From Phialocephala subalpina (lineage: Eukaryota; Ascomycota; Leotiomycetes; Helotiales; Mollisiaceae), in NCBI GenBank assembly GCA_900073065.1, contig FJOG01000017.1, positions 1,236,149 through 1,300,148 of the forward strand: DNA of 64,000 bases. Reading direction: 5' to 3'. Below the pieces are notes generated by a model. The model did no database searches. It was not told the DNA's origin and was given only the letters and a program-made list of their open reading frames with translations. The first letter of the stretch is position 1; every line of letters begins with the position of its first letter. This document shows, piece after piece, positions 22,443-33,379 of the stretch. A program made the position numbers and the translations under genes.

Positions 22443-24001
22443 ATGTCCAATACGACAGCCTCGCCGGAGGCACGGGTCGGATGGGTGTCTTCAGGTGATG
22501 GCAGAAGCACTTCGGATATCCTGTGGAGCTGCTTCTCGGTGATTTTGGTATGCGCTTGGAGCTGTCTGCACCTGAATGTGCCAAGTGTGGAAGAGTCCGA
22601 GGCTGGTTGGCTCAAATGGCACGGTATGCCGTATTGGCCTCAAAGGCCTTTGTTGAACAAGTGGTCAAGGAAAGTCTTCTGGATGATAACTATTGTCATT
22701 GCGCCGGAGATTGGCGTTGCGTACGCCACGAAAGATTATCTCACTGCAACAATATCCATAGCAGAAGCGAACATCTTCGATTCGAAGGACGCCAAAGTTG
22801 GCGCTGAGAAGGATATCGGTATCCCTAATCATACGGTCAGAGATGAGAGGGAGAAGTTGACCAAAAGTCATGCATTTCTCGCAAACATGGGGGGCTTCAA
22901 GATCAGACTGTGTCATCGTGTTTTTGCGCCTTCAGGTTCAGATTCACCTGCTACAGATACGGTACGGAAAGCTCGGATCATTCAGCGTTAGCTCGAATTA
23001 CAAAGTAAGAAGCTAATACCGTTGCGAGGTAGATGTACGAGGGTGTTGTGCTCAATTACAAGGCACTAGGTCAGAGCATCTCTGAACAGAATTCAAAATA
23101 GGATTACTAACTCTTCAATCTAGAACATTTACATGACAACTCTACAGACTTTGAGATACCTACAGAAGAAGACATCAAAGGAGTGAGCAAAGGCGATGCT
23201 TTCACCAAGGCATTTGCTTGCATCCAGTCCGCATGGCTTGTTGTGCAATGCATGGCCCGAGCCGCTACGGGACTGCCTATCACGCAACTCGAGCTGGCTA
23301 CCATCGTATTCGTCATTTGTGGCACCTTGATGTATCTGTTGTGGTGGAACAAACCGTTTGGGACAGAAAGAAGGGAACTTGTTGTTGCTACTACAGACAA
23401 GGCCTTCGACGCTTCTACCCTACATATACACAAGGAAAACTATATTCTTCGTCTAGCGCATGCGAGTGATGCGAATGCACAAGCAGACCTCGAAAGAATT
23501 CGAATAAAGCGGATTGAAAACCCAAAGGCCTTGAGTTTCCTGGCGACAAAGGACATAAAAGCAAGCGACTTGATAACTATCGCACATATTATGTATGGAG
23601 CTATGAGAAACTTGCTCGGCTGCTCGACGACACCAATCTACCCATCGGCGCAGGGAGGAGCATCAATAGCGTTTCATCTGTCTGGAGCACTGTTCTCAGC
23701 ATTTCATATCTTGGCGTGGAATTGGGACTTTCCGTCTTCGTCTATCAGGATTGCATGGAGGGTTTTTTCACTTATCTCTACATGTGCTAATCCAGTCCTG
23801 ATTGCCTTTACTTCCTTATCCAAATTGTTATCTCGACGGCTAGGCAATGACTTGGTTATTATCTTGCCGCTCAGCATTCTTCTCATCTATTTCCTTGCCC
23901 GACTCGGTCTTATCGTTTTGATATTCCACTGTTTCTCTTCGATGCCGTCAGCTATATACCAGGCAGTATACTGGACGAAGTTCCTGCCTCATTTCTCATG
24001 A
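22443..24001 (+). CDS. Multi-pass membrane protein of an uncharacterised fungal family
   Basis: Exons 22443-22961, 23033-23069 (a 37-nt micro-exon, MYEGVVLNYKAL) and 23124-24001 join in frame to 477 residues. Introns are 71 and 54 nt with usable branch sites. The N-terminus GWVSSGDGRSTSDILWSCF matches a large family of fungal integral membrane proteins I recognise by its GW-S-(N/D)GRGT-DI-WSC opening. Later family features are PQRPLLNKWSRK, a HAFLANMGGF segment and KGDAFTKAFACIQSAWLVVQ with LMYLLWWNKP. I count about seven hydrophobic segments. No biochemical role is known to me. The start is taken at the Met (MSNTTASPEA) just before the conserved opening; longer versions add residues of random composition. 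Confidence 0.8.
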
Positions 24002-24535
24002 GTGAAGGCAGAAGAAGAGAGGAAGGCAGGAAGGGATATTGATCACGTGCGAACAGGACTTGTGAGACGCGACAGGGTTTTAGAAGCAACATTCAACGCA
24101 ACTTTCAGTATCTATATACACGTTCAAAGCTCAACAGAAGAAGACGTGAAACAGCTATCTTTAGACCTGTGGTGTTTAGAAATTCAAGTCACCCCTCCAC
24201 GGAAATGTCACCTTTCGGATTTAAGACTCAAAGGACGCTATACTTCCTGAGCCCTGAGCTCTTATCAGACACTATTGACGCCAAAACACCAAAAGATAAG
24301 AACGAACAACCAGGTTTTCCATCTTACAGCGGCTGGTCTTCAGGTCGACTGCAAGTCTAGACAGCTCTAGAGCAGCACGATGATGTACAAGCAAGCGCCA
24401 AGTCCGGGTACGATGAGGGATATCAATACTACAGTATCCATATTCTAGTTTCCCCATGCGTCCATCTACTCTTTTTCAAGAATCAGCTTTCCCGTTCTGT
24501 TCTTGCATTGATTTGACTTCGTTCTGCTTTTCGTC
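24002..24535. other. Intergenic region, no gene seen
   Basis: Short region between two rightward genes. No repeat or protein-like frame recognised; it presumably contains the 3' UTR of the membrane protein and the old promoter of the decayed oxidoreductase. Confidence 0.4.
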
Positions 24536-26029
24536 ATGGAATCTCCGAAGAAACTCACACCCACTCAAATCCTCGCTCAGCCATTAACCCTACCCTGCGG
24601 TCTCGTCCTCCCAAACCGTCTTGTAAACTGCCCCATGCAAGAAACCCTTGCCTCAGAGCCATTCTTCGACCCTCCCATCAAGAAGTTCAAGAACATCTAC
24701 GGAGAACGGGCAGCTTCAAAATATGGCCTCATCATCACCGGTCAAGTGCAGATCGACATTCGACGTAAGTGCCGCCATGTTTCAACCTGCAAAATCTCTC
24801 ATCTAACTTACGTGAATGGGATAGTCCTTTCCATCGCCGGCGATGTAGTTTGCCACGCAGACGCAATGTCCGAGCCCCATTTCTCCATCTGGAAACAATA
24901 GTCCGAAATCTCTCGAGAGCACGGAACATCCACTATCATGCAACTCGCGCAACCAGGCCGGACGTGTCCAGCAGGAGCTGGTATCCGACCTGCTGATATG
25001 GCCCCTCTCTGTCCATCCTCCGTCCCAGTCCACCTCTCAGATTCCTGACTCGAGAAAAGAGTCATAAAATTCGTGTTAGGCGTACCACAAGCAATGAGTT
25101 TACACCAGATAGATGAGGTGGTTGAGGATTGGAAAAGAGGTGCTAGGGTGGCGAAGATGGCGGGATTTAAGGGCGTGCAGTTACATGACGCTCACGGCTT
25201 CTTGCTAAGTCAATTTTTGAGTCCGCATACAAATCGGAGAACCGACGAGTACAGTGGTTCTCCTTCAGGAAGAATGAAACTACTCAAACGCCTAGTAACC
25301 GAAATCAGAGAAGAATGCGGGAAGGAATTTTGTCTGTTAAGTTGAATAGTGGATATTATATGGTAGAAGATGGATTGACTCAAGATGAAGCATTGGAACA
25401 GGTTAGATGGCTAGTAACTTGTGGTATGATTGATTTCATTGAAATTAGTGGAGGAAACGCAGAGACGAAGACGAGTAAGTTGCATGGGAGTTTTGGGACG
25501 AAGAGTTTGGAGGCTGCGCCGAATATTAGAGAGAGTACGAGGATTTGGGAACTTATTTTACGGAGTTTGCAGAGAGGGTGATGTGTATTGAGAAGAGTGT
25601 TCCGATTTAGTTGAGTGGAGGGTTTCGATCGAGAACGGGGATGGCGGATGCGATTAATTTGGGGGTGATGGATTTGATTGGACTTGGACGAGCTGCTGTT
25701 CTGGAACCAGATTTGCCGAAGAAGTTGCTTTTGGAAGAGAGTGTTACGGATGATGAGGCGTTGGCGATGCCGCATATTGTGAAGGGACGGTGGTTGGTGA
25801 GGTGGATTCCGGTTAAGGTTGTGGGATCGGGGTTGCCGATTCAGTTCTTTTATCATAATATGAGGAGGCTTGGGGCGGGGCGGGGTTGGGGTCTGATCCT
25901 GATGCTACGATTCCGCATATTGTGTTTACGAATATCGTTGAGACGATACGTTCTGGGTTCACGACGACTGTGGGAAGGATTGTGCAGGCTCTTGGTCTCG
26001 GGACGGCGGGGCCGAAGAAGTTCGAATGA
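24536..26029 (+). pseudogene. Decayed NADH:flavin oxidoreductase (old yellow enzyme family)
   Basis: Remnant of an FMN-dependent ene-reductase-type TIM-barrel enzyme. Exon 1 (24536-24764) encodes the family start (LPCGLVLPNRLVNCPMQE), with an intact intron 24765-24824. Family segments then continue in order: MQLAQPGRTCPAGAG, GVQLHDAHGFLLSQFLSPHT, VKLNSG, FIEISGGNAE, LSGGFRSRTGM and LIGLGRA. They are broken by stops at 24899-24901 (TAG) and 25046-25048 (TGA), both where Trp is expected, and 25608-25610 (TAG, where Gln is expected). Frameshifts lie near 25330, near 25550 and near 25885. The last segment ends at 26029. The catalytic HGAHG motif reads HDAHG. All three stops and this change are C:G to T:A transitions, as repeat-induced point mutation would produce. 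Not functional as written. Confidence 0.9.
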
Positions 26030-26715
26030 GGTGGATAGATCGTGTATGTGGACCATTGACGTCGGGCGAGGGAGAGATTGAAATTCTAGAACCAAATAGA
26101 TTTGGATGTAAGAAAGAGCTCAGAAAAATACAATTTCTTGGACAGACAACATTTAAATTCAGAAGGTCTTTTGAGATCTTCCACAGCCAAAGCAGTGTCT
26201 CGATTCTCCATTGCACTCTCTTGAATACCAATTCCACGCTGAATTATTGAAATCTCATAACGATGGAAGCTCGAAAAGATTAGTTCAAGCGGGGAACCAC
26301 CACGGAGGCACAGATTAGTGGATTTGAAATCCAGAAATATGATGGCCAAAATGTCAGATAGCCTGTTGACAATTTTCAAGAGAACAGAGTTGATGGTAGC
26401 AAAGATCCTCATAGAGCAGACACAACCACGTTGTGTTACAATCATGAAAGACATGCAAGTGGACCCCAAGACCACATCCTGTTTGGTCGAAGACTTCAAT
26501 GAATGATCGTAATTAACAACAACAAATCATAAAAATCATAAGCAAATTGGTATCAAAAAAAACCCTCCCGATCACCCCAATCCCATTTTCCAGCCAGCCA
26601 AACCACATCCATCCCGTCATACACGTACACATCGTCCTCAAAGAAATTAGAGGGTATGACGAGATCATCCGATTACCACCCCTACCTCCCATCATAAAAT
26701 AATCACAATCATCAA
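26030..26715. other. AT-rich intergenic region between convergent gene ends
   Basis: No gene recognised. It lies between the end of the decayed oxidoreductase and the stop codon of the leftward transporter, so it should contain 3' UTR only. Confidence 0.4.
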
Positions 26716-28619
26716 TTAAACAGGAGCAGTCTCCTCGGCCACCGCAGTCTTCTCACTATCCCTCGGCGGAGGCACAATCCCACCAATAGGAGCAGCAACC
26801 TTAATATTCCCAGCCTCGATATCCTTCTGCAATTGATCGAGACGAGAGCCCTTTGGAACGGAGCGCCAAGCCGGAAGGCCGCTATCGAACACTTCGTCCA
26901 TTTCTTCGAGGGTCTTGCCTTTGGTTTCGGGGGCGGTGAGGAACATGTGTATGAATGCTACTCCGTTGAATGTTGCGAATATCATGTACATTTTCCAGTT
27001 ACTAGAAAAGGGTTTGTTAGTGGGAGTTTGAAGGGGGAAGGGGAAGGGAGACGTACATGTTCCAAAGCAGAGGAGGGACGCCGAACGCGAGGACGCAGTT
27101 CCAGAACCAATTACTTGCTGTAGCCAACGAGACGGCTTTCGCTCTAATCTTGGTAGGGAAGATTTCAGCGGGGTAGGTCCAAGATGTTGGGCCCCAGGTT
27201 GTGGCGAAGGTGCAGACGAAGAGGTAGGTCATTGCTACGATGGCTTTGGAGACGGGTTTGTTGTCGTTTACTATCCAGGATATATCTGTAAAAAATTAAT
27301 TTGTTAGTATGGTGGAGAAAGAGAGAAATAATTGGGAGGGAGTGGATTACCTGAGTTGGTGGAGTTCTTCAAAGGTCCGACGTTCGGTTGGCCGTAGGAG
27401 GCTTGGAGGGCGCCGACGATGAAAAGATACGACATCATGAGGAAGGAGCCGATAAGCATTGCTGGACGTCGGCCGAATCTGTCAAGGTAGATGATGGCGG
27501 GGAGGGTGAGGGTTACGTTAAGGATGTATTGGATAGAAGCTGTGAGAAGGGGAGAGGCGATGTTTGCTCCTTCCATGATATCTGTGTTTTTGTCAGCGCC
27601 GAGCACAATCTCAAAGACTTGCAATACTCACAGACAACGTAATACATCATCACGTTCATGCCACAAAGCTGAGACCACATCTGAATCGACATTCCAAGCA
27701 AAACTCTCTTTAACATGCGAGGCTCAACCAGCTGTCTGTAACTGCTGATAGCTTCCTCACGTTCAAAGCGTAGAGCCTCCTCGATTTCCTGGTACTCGGC
27801 AAGGACCTTGGGATGGTTGATATCTCCGCCTCCATGTAGTTTAGCCATGACCTGAATTGCCTCTTCCCAGCGATCCTTGGAAGCTAGCCAACGAGGCGAT
27901 TTTGGCAAAAAGAACATTCCGAAGAAGAGGATGACAGCAGGTACGATTTGGACACCCCATGGGATACGGAAGGCAGATGTTGGTTGGTTTGGATCATCTG
28001 GACCACCGCCAACCCAGGAAGCTCCGTATTGAATGAAGTATTGGATCAGGATACCCCATGTGATGGCCCACTGCTGAAGTGAGACAACTCGGCCACGAAT
28101 TTCCTTTGGGGCAATCTCTGATTGATAGACAGGGCAAATGGACGAAGCAATACCGACGCAAAGACCAGCCACTACACGACCAAAGACTAGCATGCCAATA
28201 TCTTGAGCAGCGCATTGGATGCTACACAATGATAAGAATCTGCACAAATCAGATGCTCGATTTCACTTACATGGAGCCAACGACCCAAAAGATGGAAGCA
28301 ATTTGGATACTGCTTCTTCGAGAGTATCTGTCGGCAATGAACGAGGATGCTAATGCTCCAACGAGGGAGCCGAAAGGCATTGCGCATGTGATGCCACCCT
28401 GTCTGTAGGATTTCGGATGTCCGAAATATTGTTTGTACGCTTGTGTTCCCAACACACCTGACATTGACGAAATGTCGAAACCGAACAGTCCACCGCCTGT
28501 TCAAGTCAGTGAAAGCCATGAATGAGGAAATACTCGGGATAAATTTCGAAAAGTTGGAGGTTAAACATACCGATGGCGGCGAACGAGCAAATGAAGTAGA
28601 CATTGCTGGATTGCCACAT
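26716..28619 (-). CDS. MFS sugar transporter (hexose transporter type)
   Basis: Plasma-membrane sugar porter of the major facilitator superfamily. Six exons, 28619-28571, 28496-28271, 28221-27632, 27581-27351, 27285-27057 and 27001-26716, join in frame to 536 residues, normal for the family. Family marks are present in order: GGLFGFDISSMSG in TM1, DRYSRR after TM2, FGRVVAGLCVGIASS and PVYQSEIAP, PKSPRWLASKDRWEEA before the central loop, YLDRFGRRPAML, WTYPAEIFPTKIRAKA and PETKGKTLEEMDEVF at the C-terminus. The start MWQSSNVYF matches the short N-terminus usual in this subfamily. The frame is open further upstream, but without ATG. Introns are 49-74 nt. The substrate cannot be read from the sequence. 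Confidence 0.93.
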
Positions 28620-30588
28620 CTTGACGGTAGGATTTTGCTTCCTGACGTTGTCCCAAGTATGATGTTTGCTCAGTCCCTTATAGTTACGAGACAATACTAT
28701 GTGTTCAGACTCGGGGGATCGACGGCGTCAAGAACCCTATATAACAACTAGCTGGCTCGCATTTCCCCGAGAATTGGGCTTGTCATGACATTTGGAACTT
28801 GCATGGTTCACCTGCTGGCACGCGCAGGGGAGCTACAATTCGATAGAACGAACCTAATTCGTTCCCTTGCGGCGTTCATCCTTGTTGGCAGGTTTTCTGG
28901 ACTGGTGACTGAAGCGCATGAAAAGCGTGGCGGGAAGGGAAGGCTTCCCTGGGTGGCTCGATGAGAGCCGGAAGCTTCTCTCCTGGTTGGTCCTTTCGGG
29001 GTGTACAGGCTGTTTCATAGGCTCCAAGTTTATTTTGACGAAGTGAGGTTCAGGGATTGTGCAGTCGACGTTACTCCTCTTCCGGAGGCTGCCTTAGGAT
29101 CGTCAATAATTGTCTGGCTCGCTAGTGAGTTTCTTGGGTCCGTAGCCTTGTGCTTCTGCACATCATTTCCACCGGCCGTTACGAAGCACGAGGATTGTTG
29201 GGACTCGGAAGAGCTCACTCAGTGAGCGACAGCAACTGTTCGCACAGATGAATACAATTTAAATCCAAACTTCATCGCCCTCATTGCAAATCCCCTCAGC
29301 ATCGAGTTCTGTGTGGCAGAAACATGTTGTCTCCCACCTTGTTCCCCTTTCTTGGGGTGGCCTAATCTACGATCGATGAGGCCGAAGGAGCGCCGCTACT
29401 TAGCCCGATCTTCCCCAGTCTCCACATTCTCTAGCGGGCGACAGGGGCAGTGGCTTCACGCTAAGCACTCCATGTCTGGGGAAGCGTTCTTCCAGGGACC
29501 TTTCGAGTATGTTGCTGTTGAAAAGAGTTTGATGCTAAGGCAGGAATCGTGTGATTTGGCGAGGATTTTCAGTGCGGCAAGTCGTGGAACATTTCTAGCA
29601 GATTGCCTAAAATGGATATGAAGCATGTGACACCTTCGAACATCCAGTTCCGTCGGGCCAGGAAAGCGTGATCGCCGGGGCAAATTGTGGTTGAGAGTAC
29701 CACCATGCGCGGCTTTGTGCGGTATACGAAATTGTACATCGATATACAAGCCTCGAAAGTGTCTATGGTCCCTTGAAGTGTGCTGATTCGAGGTCGAAAG
29801 CGATGTGTACCGGGTGGAGAAAAGGTTTGCCAAGAAAAGCCCGCCGTGCGGCACAAAATTTAACGAGTGCAATCAGCATTTTTTCTGGGATATCACAACT
29901 TAAGTTGTGTAACATGATCTCGAGTGGCTGTCGATGGCTGACGGCTGCCCTCATGATCAAGCGCACCAGGGAGACTGCATTCTCTTATTTGGAAGGTTGC
30001 ATAGTATCTGCGGGGTCGTGTACGATGCCACCAACCAAGACTTAAAGAGGGGCATCTCTTTGCGAGACCGATGTCCAGAAGTTGGCTCATCGCGGTGTAT
30101 TTCATACCGAGTGATATGATAACCAAATCAGCTCATAGCTATCATGGCCAGTCGTTCGGACTATCGAAATTCCTTCACTGATGAGAATCCATGGACTCGA
30201 GGTTGCAGTGTAGTTGATGCAAGGCAGGGATATACTTTTTTGGATTAAAGTTGTGAGCAGGATGGATGCCCCGCATGTCGAAAAGATGGGTCCCCTGCAC
30301 AACCGTTCGAGAAATTCCCCTGTCAACGCCTATCAAGGGCTTAATTGTCATGCACCAAGACGTCCTTCTGGTACTTCGGTACAACTCCCGGCGGATCAGG
30401 TGGAGTCGTTCGGTTAGCTCACTTTCTTAATCTGTCGACACCGTCAATACCATTAATCACGAGTGGTTCTGCGATGTCAGATGTCTTTTCGAGCGTTCTA
30501 TTGAGCTGTGAATCATTGGTTAAAGTCGAAATGGTCCATTGTAACGTTGCAAAATGCTCGTCCCAAGAAACACGCTGTCGGTCAAGCT
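28620..30588. other. Intergenic region with overlapping protein-like minus-strand frames
   Basis: The left half is the upstream region of the transporter. Between about 29966 and 29569 on the minus strand, two overlapping frames look protein-like (KFCAARRAFLGKPF with HIAFDLESAHF, then GTIDTFEACISMYNFV with KPRMVVLSTT). They could be one gene broken by a frameshift. I do not recognise a family. Other frames here, including one at 30219-30205 with an HQLHC motif, are isolated. Confidence 0.3.
28738..28744 (-). promoter_or_regulatory. TATA-like element upstream of the transporter
   Basis: The minus strand reads TTATATA about 119 nt upstream of the transporter ATG, a plausible TATA-box position for a regulated fungal gene. 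Based on sequence match and distance only. Confidence 0.3.
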
Positions 30589-31619
30589 TCATTTTTGGGG
30601 ATGAGGAGACAATTCCTCTACAATGTTCTCTGGGTGCTTCCATGCTTGCGCGACATATCTGCGGCGTAGTCAGCCGTGGCCGTCCTGCAGAAAACCCGGT
30701 TGTGGGGCCGATGTTTTGGACTTACTTGGTATGACTGCCTCTTGCAGCGATTTCCCCTTTGCTATTGGTAAACTGTATCGAAGTGTACGCCAGTGTCTTG
30801 CCAACTGTGCATGCGTCAAACATATTCGGATTCATGAAGTTGACATACTCACACTTGTCGCATTTCACCACAGCTTTGAGAACATCTCCAACTTGACCTC
30901 CCGAATTTAGGTAGGTGACTATGCAATCCAATCAGGTTAAGTGGGTACCGAATCTCATTCAGTCATACCGTTGAGATCAGTGCTGACACCCGTGGCGTAG
31001 AGGCCCCTTGAAGCTACTGCCAAAGATCCTCCAAGGTCGACTATGACAGCCGGTCAATCCTGTGCTTGAAAAAGCTGCATCGGTACTGACCCATGCTTGC
31101 AATAGTGCCTCCATGGATAATGTTGAGACGGTTCTATCTTGGTGAGATGCAAGACCTGGCAAAATGGTACGGATACTCACTGTGTGCTCCTTCTTGATAT
31201 CAAGTTCAAAGTCAACCTTCCCAGGCTCCGCAGCTGTAACCCGAAGCTAGAAAGATACAATCAGAAACCCATGTACTTCATCAGAGAGTACCTCGCCCCC
31301 GAGGAGTTTGCAAAGGAGTTGCTCCACTCTTACATTTTCTCCGAACAGTCTGAGATCAGGTACAAATCAGCATAGTTGAACGAACATAGAGCAACAAAAA
31401 TAACAGAATATGAATAAATCACGCAAGTTCCTCTCAAATTTCAGGATTTGCAAAGTCAACTTGACTGAAGCTTCAGAAGATGCGGTTTGTAGCTTCGTAC
31501 CTCGGCTCAAGTCCAGATTCTGCCTGGAAGGACTTCAAGACCTGGGATTGCGTCAACAATACTGCTGGCTTTGGGATAAAGCAGCAACATACCGATCGTA
31601 CGAACCTTAAAGCCGACAT
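30589..31619 (-). CDS. PaaI-type hotdog-fold acyl-CoA thioesterase
   Basis: Hotdog-fold thioesterase of the 4HBT/PaaI group (ACOT13-like), which hydrolyses acyl-CoA thioesters. Nine exons join in one frame to 159 residues, the usual size: 31619-31593, 31541-31501, 31349-31334 (16 nt), 31246-31181, 31133-31091, 31040-30969, 30918-30853, 30804-30726 and 30658-30589. Family features appear only after splicing: PGKVDFELDIKKEHTNRL, the HGG motif (about residues 57-59, NIIHGGTIASMVDLGGSLAV), GVSTDLNVTYLNSGG, and the C-terminal KTLAYTSIQF and ARGSHTKYVAQAWKHP. All eight introns have GT and AG ends; seven are 47-87 nt and one is 151 nt. A mitochondrial location is possible but not clear. It lies head-to-head with the Tfb2 gene. 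Confidence 0.88.
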
Positions 31620-31823
31620 GGTGTTGTAGACTCTATTGTGATGCTGTGAGAAGCTCGAAGGTTCAAATTGGGACGGACGTCACGGGGAGGAGATGGTCCG
31701 TGCGGCCCCACTCCAACCAAGGCTGCATCAAGCTCTCGCAAGGCTTCAAAAAACGACAATCGCATGCCTGAATAATGATACCCCGATAACAATCAAAGAC
31801 TCGAGACTTTGACTTTCCCCAAG
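31620..31823. promoter_or_regulatory. Compact divergent promoter between thioesterase and Tfb2 genes
   Basis: Only 204 bp separate the two ATG codons of oppositely oriented genes, so this segment must carry both 5' leaders and core promoters. I see no clear TATA box, consistent with housekeeping-type promoters. Confidence 0.6.
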
Positions 31824-33379
31824 ATGTCTGTCTCTACGTCCGCATCTTTTGAGTATCTCGAGAGGCTGCCAGGTGTCACTTTCCGACGATTGTATCAACA
31901 GCCCTCGACAGCTCTTGCTATCTTCCGTCGAATGCTACCTCATCTTGGTACGAGCGTAATCCCAATGTCGACACTCATGGCTGACAAGAAGCAGCAAAGA
32001 CTTTTGTGATGGCGTTACTATACATGACAAGGCCTCTGCCACTTACAGATCTCGATTCCTGGGTTCAGCCGAATAGCAAAAGGTCAGACCTCATTCTTTA
32101 CACCGTTGACTCTGCTCACGCCTATTCAGGGAACGAGACCAGGCATTGTCGCTTCTATCGCGACTCCATATCGTAACGATCACTGCGCCGAGTCGAGACG
32201 ACCCTCAGACTGTGACTCTGACCTCGAATTTTGGCTCCTCATTACGACTTGCTTTGACTGGTGGTGGGGAGCATCAATCCTTTGGTGTACCGTCACACAA
32301 TGCACTCGCGAATATGGACGCGGCTTTCCTCGACGACTATGCCAGAGATCAGTGGGAAGGTATATTACATTACGTTGTGAGCAGTGTTGCGGAGAATAGG
32401 GGACATGGGGGTGATGGGCCAACCGCATCAGTCAAACATTTGCTGGAAGTCGGGAAGCTGGTCACGAAAGGGAAGTTCACTGGTGGTGGCATTACACAAG
32501 CAGGCTTTTCGTTCCTGCTGCAGGAAGTTAACGCGCAAGTGTGGACGATGTTACTACTTTGGATTGAAAATGCTGAGCAGGTGAGTCCCTCTTTTCCTGC
32601 CTGTCCTTAGATACTAATGCACGCAGATGGGACTAGACTCAGTCGAGGTGCTCTCATTCCTGTTTATGCTTGGATCTCTTGAGCTGGGTCGCGCATATAG
32701 TACCTCCACATTATCAGAATCTCAGCGACAGATGCTCACGTACTTGGTGGACTTCGGCCTTGTTTATGTCCCTTCCACTGGGACAACACAGTTCTACCCA
32801 ACACGCCTAGCCACAACTCTGACGTCCGACGCAACCGCTCTCCGCAGCGTGTCTGCCGGCTTCGACGCTGCTCTGACGGCAGCCAGTGGAGCGAAAGGAT
32901 TTATCATCATCGAGACGAATTATCGTCTGTATGCATACACCAGCTCGCCCTTGCAGATCGCTGTCCTCGCCCTCTTCACCAGACTCGGTACTCGTTATCC
33001 TAATATGGTCTCTGGACGTATAACTCGAGACTCTGTCGCAAGAGCAATTTCCCATGGCATCACATCAGACCAGATCATCTCCTACCTAGGCACACATGCA
33101 CACCCACAGCTTGTCAAAGTGGCATCTGCCAGTGGGAACCCAGTCCTTCCTCCTACGGTCGTTGATCAAATCAGGCTGTGGCAGATCGAGAACGAACGAA
33201 TGAAGGCTACACCTGGCTTCCTGTTTAGAGATTTCGACAACTTGAAGGAATACGAAGCGTGCGTGAGGTACGCAGATGAGATTGGAGTGTTGACCTGGAA
33301 GAGCGATGCAAAGAGGATGTTCTTTGTGACAAGACACGAGCAGTTGAGGGATTATATCAAAAGTCGCAAGGGGAAGTGA
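31824..33379 (+). CDS. tfb2: TFIIH core subunit Tfb2 (p52)
   Basis: Subunit of general transcription and DNA-repair factor IIH that anchors and stimulates the XPB-type helicase. Exons 31824-31947, 31995-32082, 32130-32580 and 32627-33379 join in frame to 471 residues, the normal fungal length. Diagnostic segments are LERLPGVTFRRLYQQPSTAL near the N-terminus, GFSFLLQEVNAQVWTMLLLW in the middle, and the conserved C-terminal core GFIIIETNYRLYAYTSS, RYPNMVSGRITRDSV, GITSDQIISYLGTHAHPQ and LPPTVVDQIRLWQIENER. Introns are 46-47 nt. The start at 31824 is the first ATG and is preceded by a short leader shared with the divergent thioesterase promoter. Confidence 0.95.

Noticed and set aside
30181..30300. 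HQLHC motif suggesting a UstYa/DUF3328 cyclisation protein
   Set aside because: Only one HxxHC copy, no second motif, no membrane anchor, stops nearby, and no peptide-precursor gene in the neighbourhood.
26716..31823. Sugar transporter, oxidoreductase remnant and thioesterase as a metabolic gene cluster
   Set aside because: No backbone synthase or regulator is present, the oxidoreductase is dead, spacing is large and orientations differ; the thioesterase is a housekeeping hotdog type paired with Tfb2.
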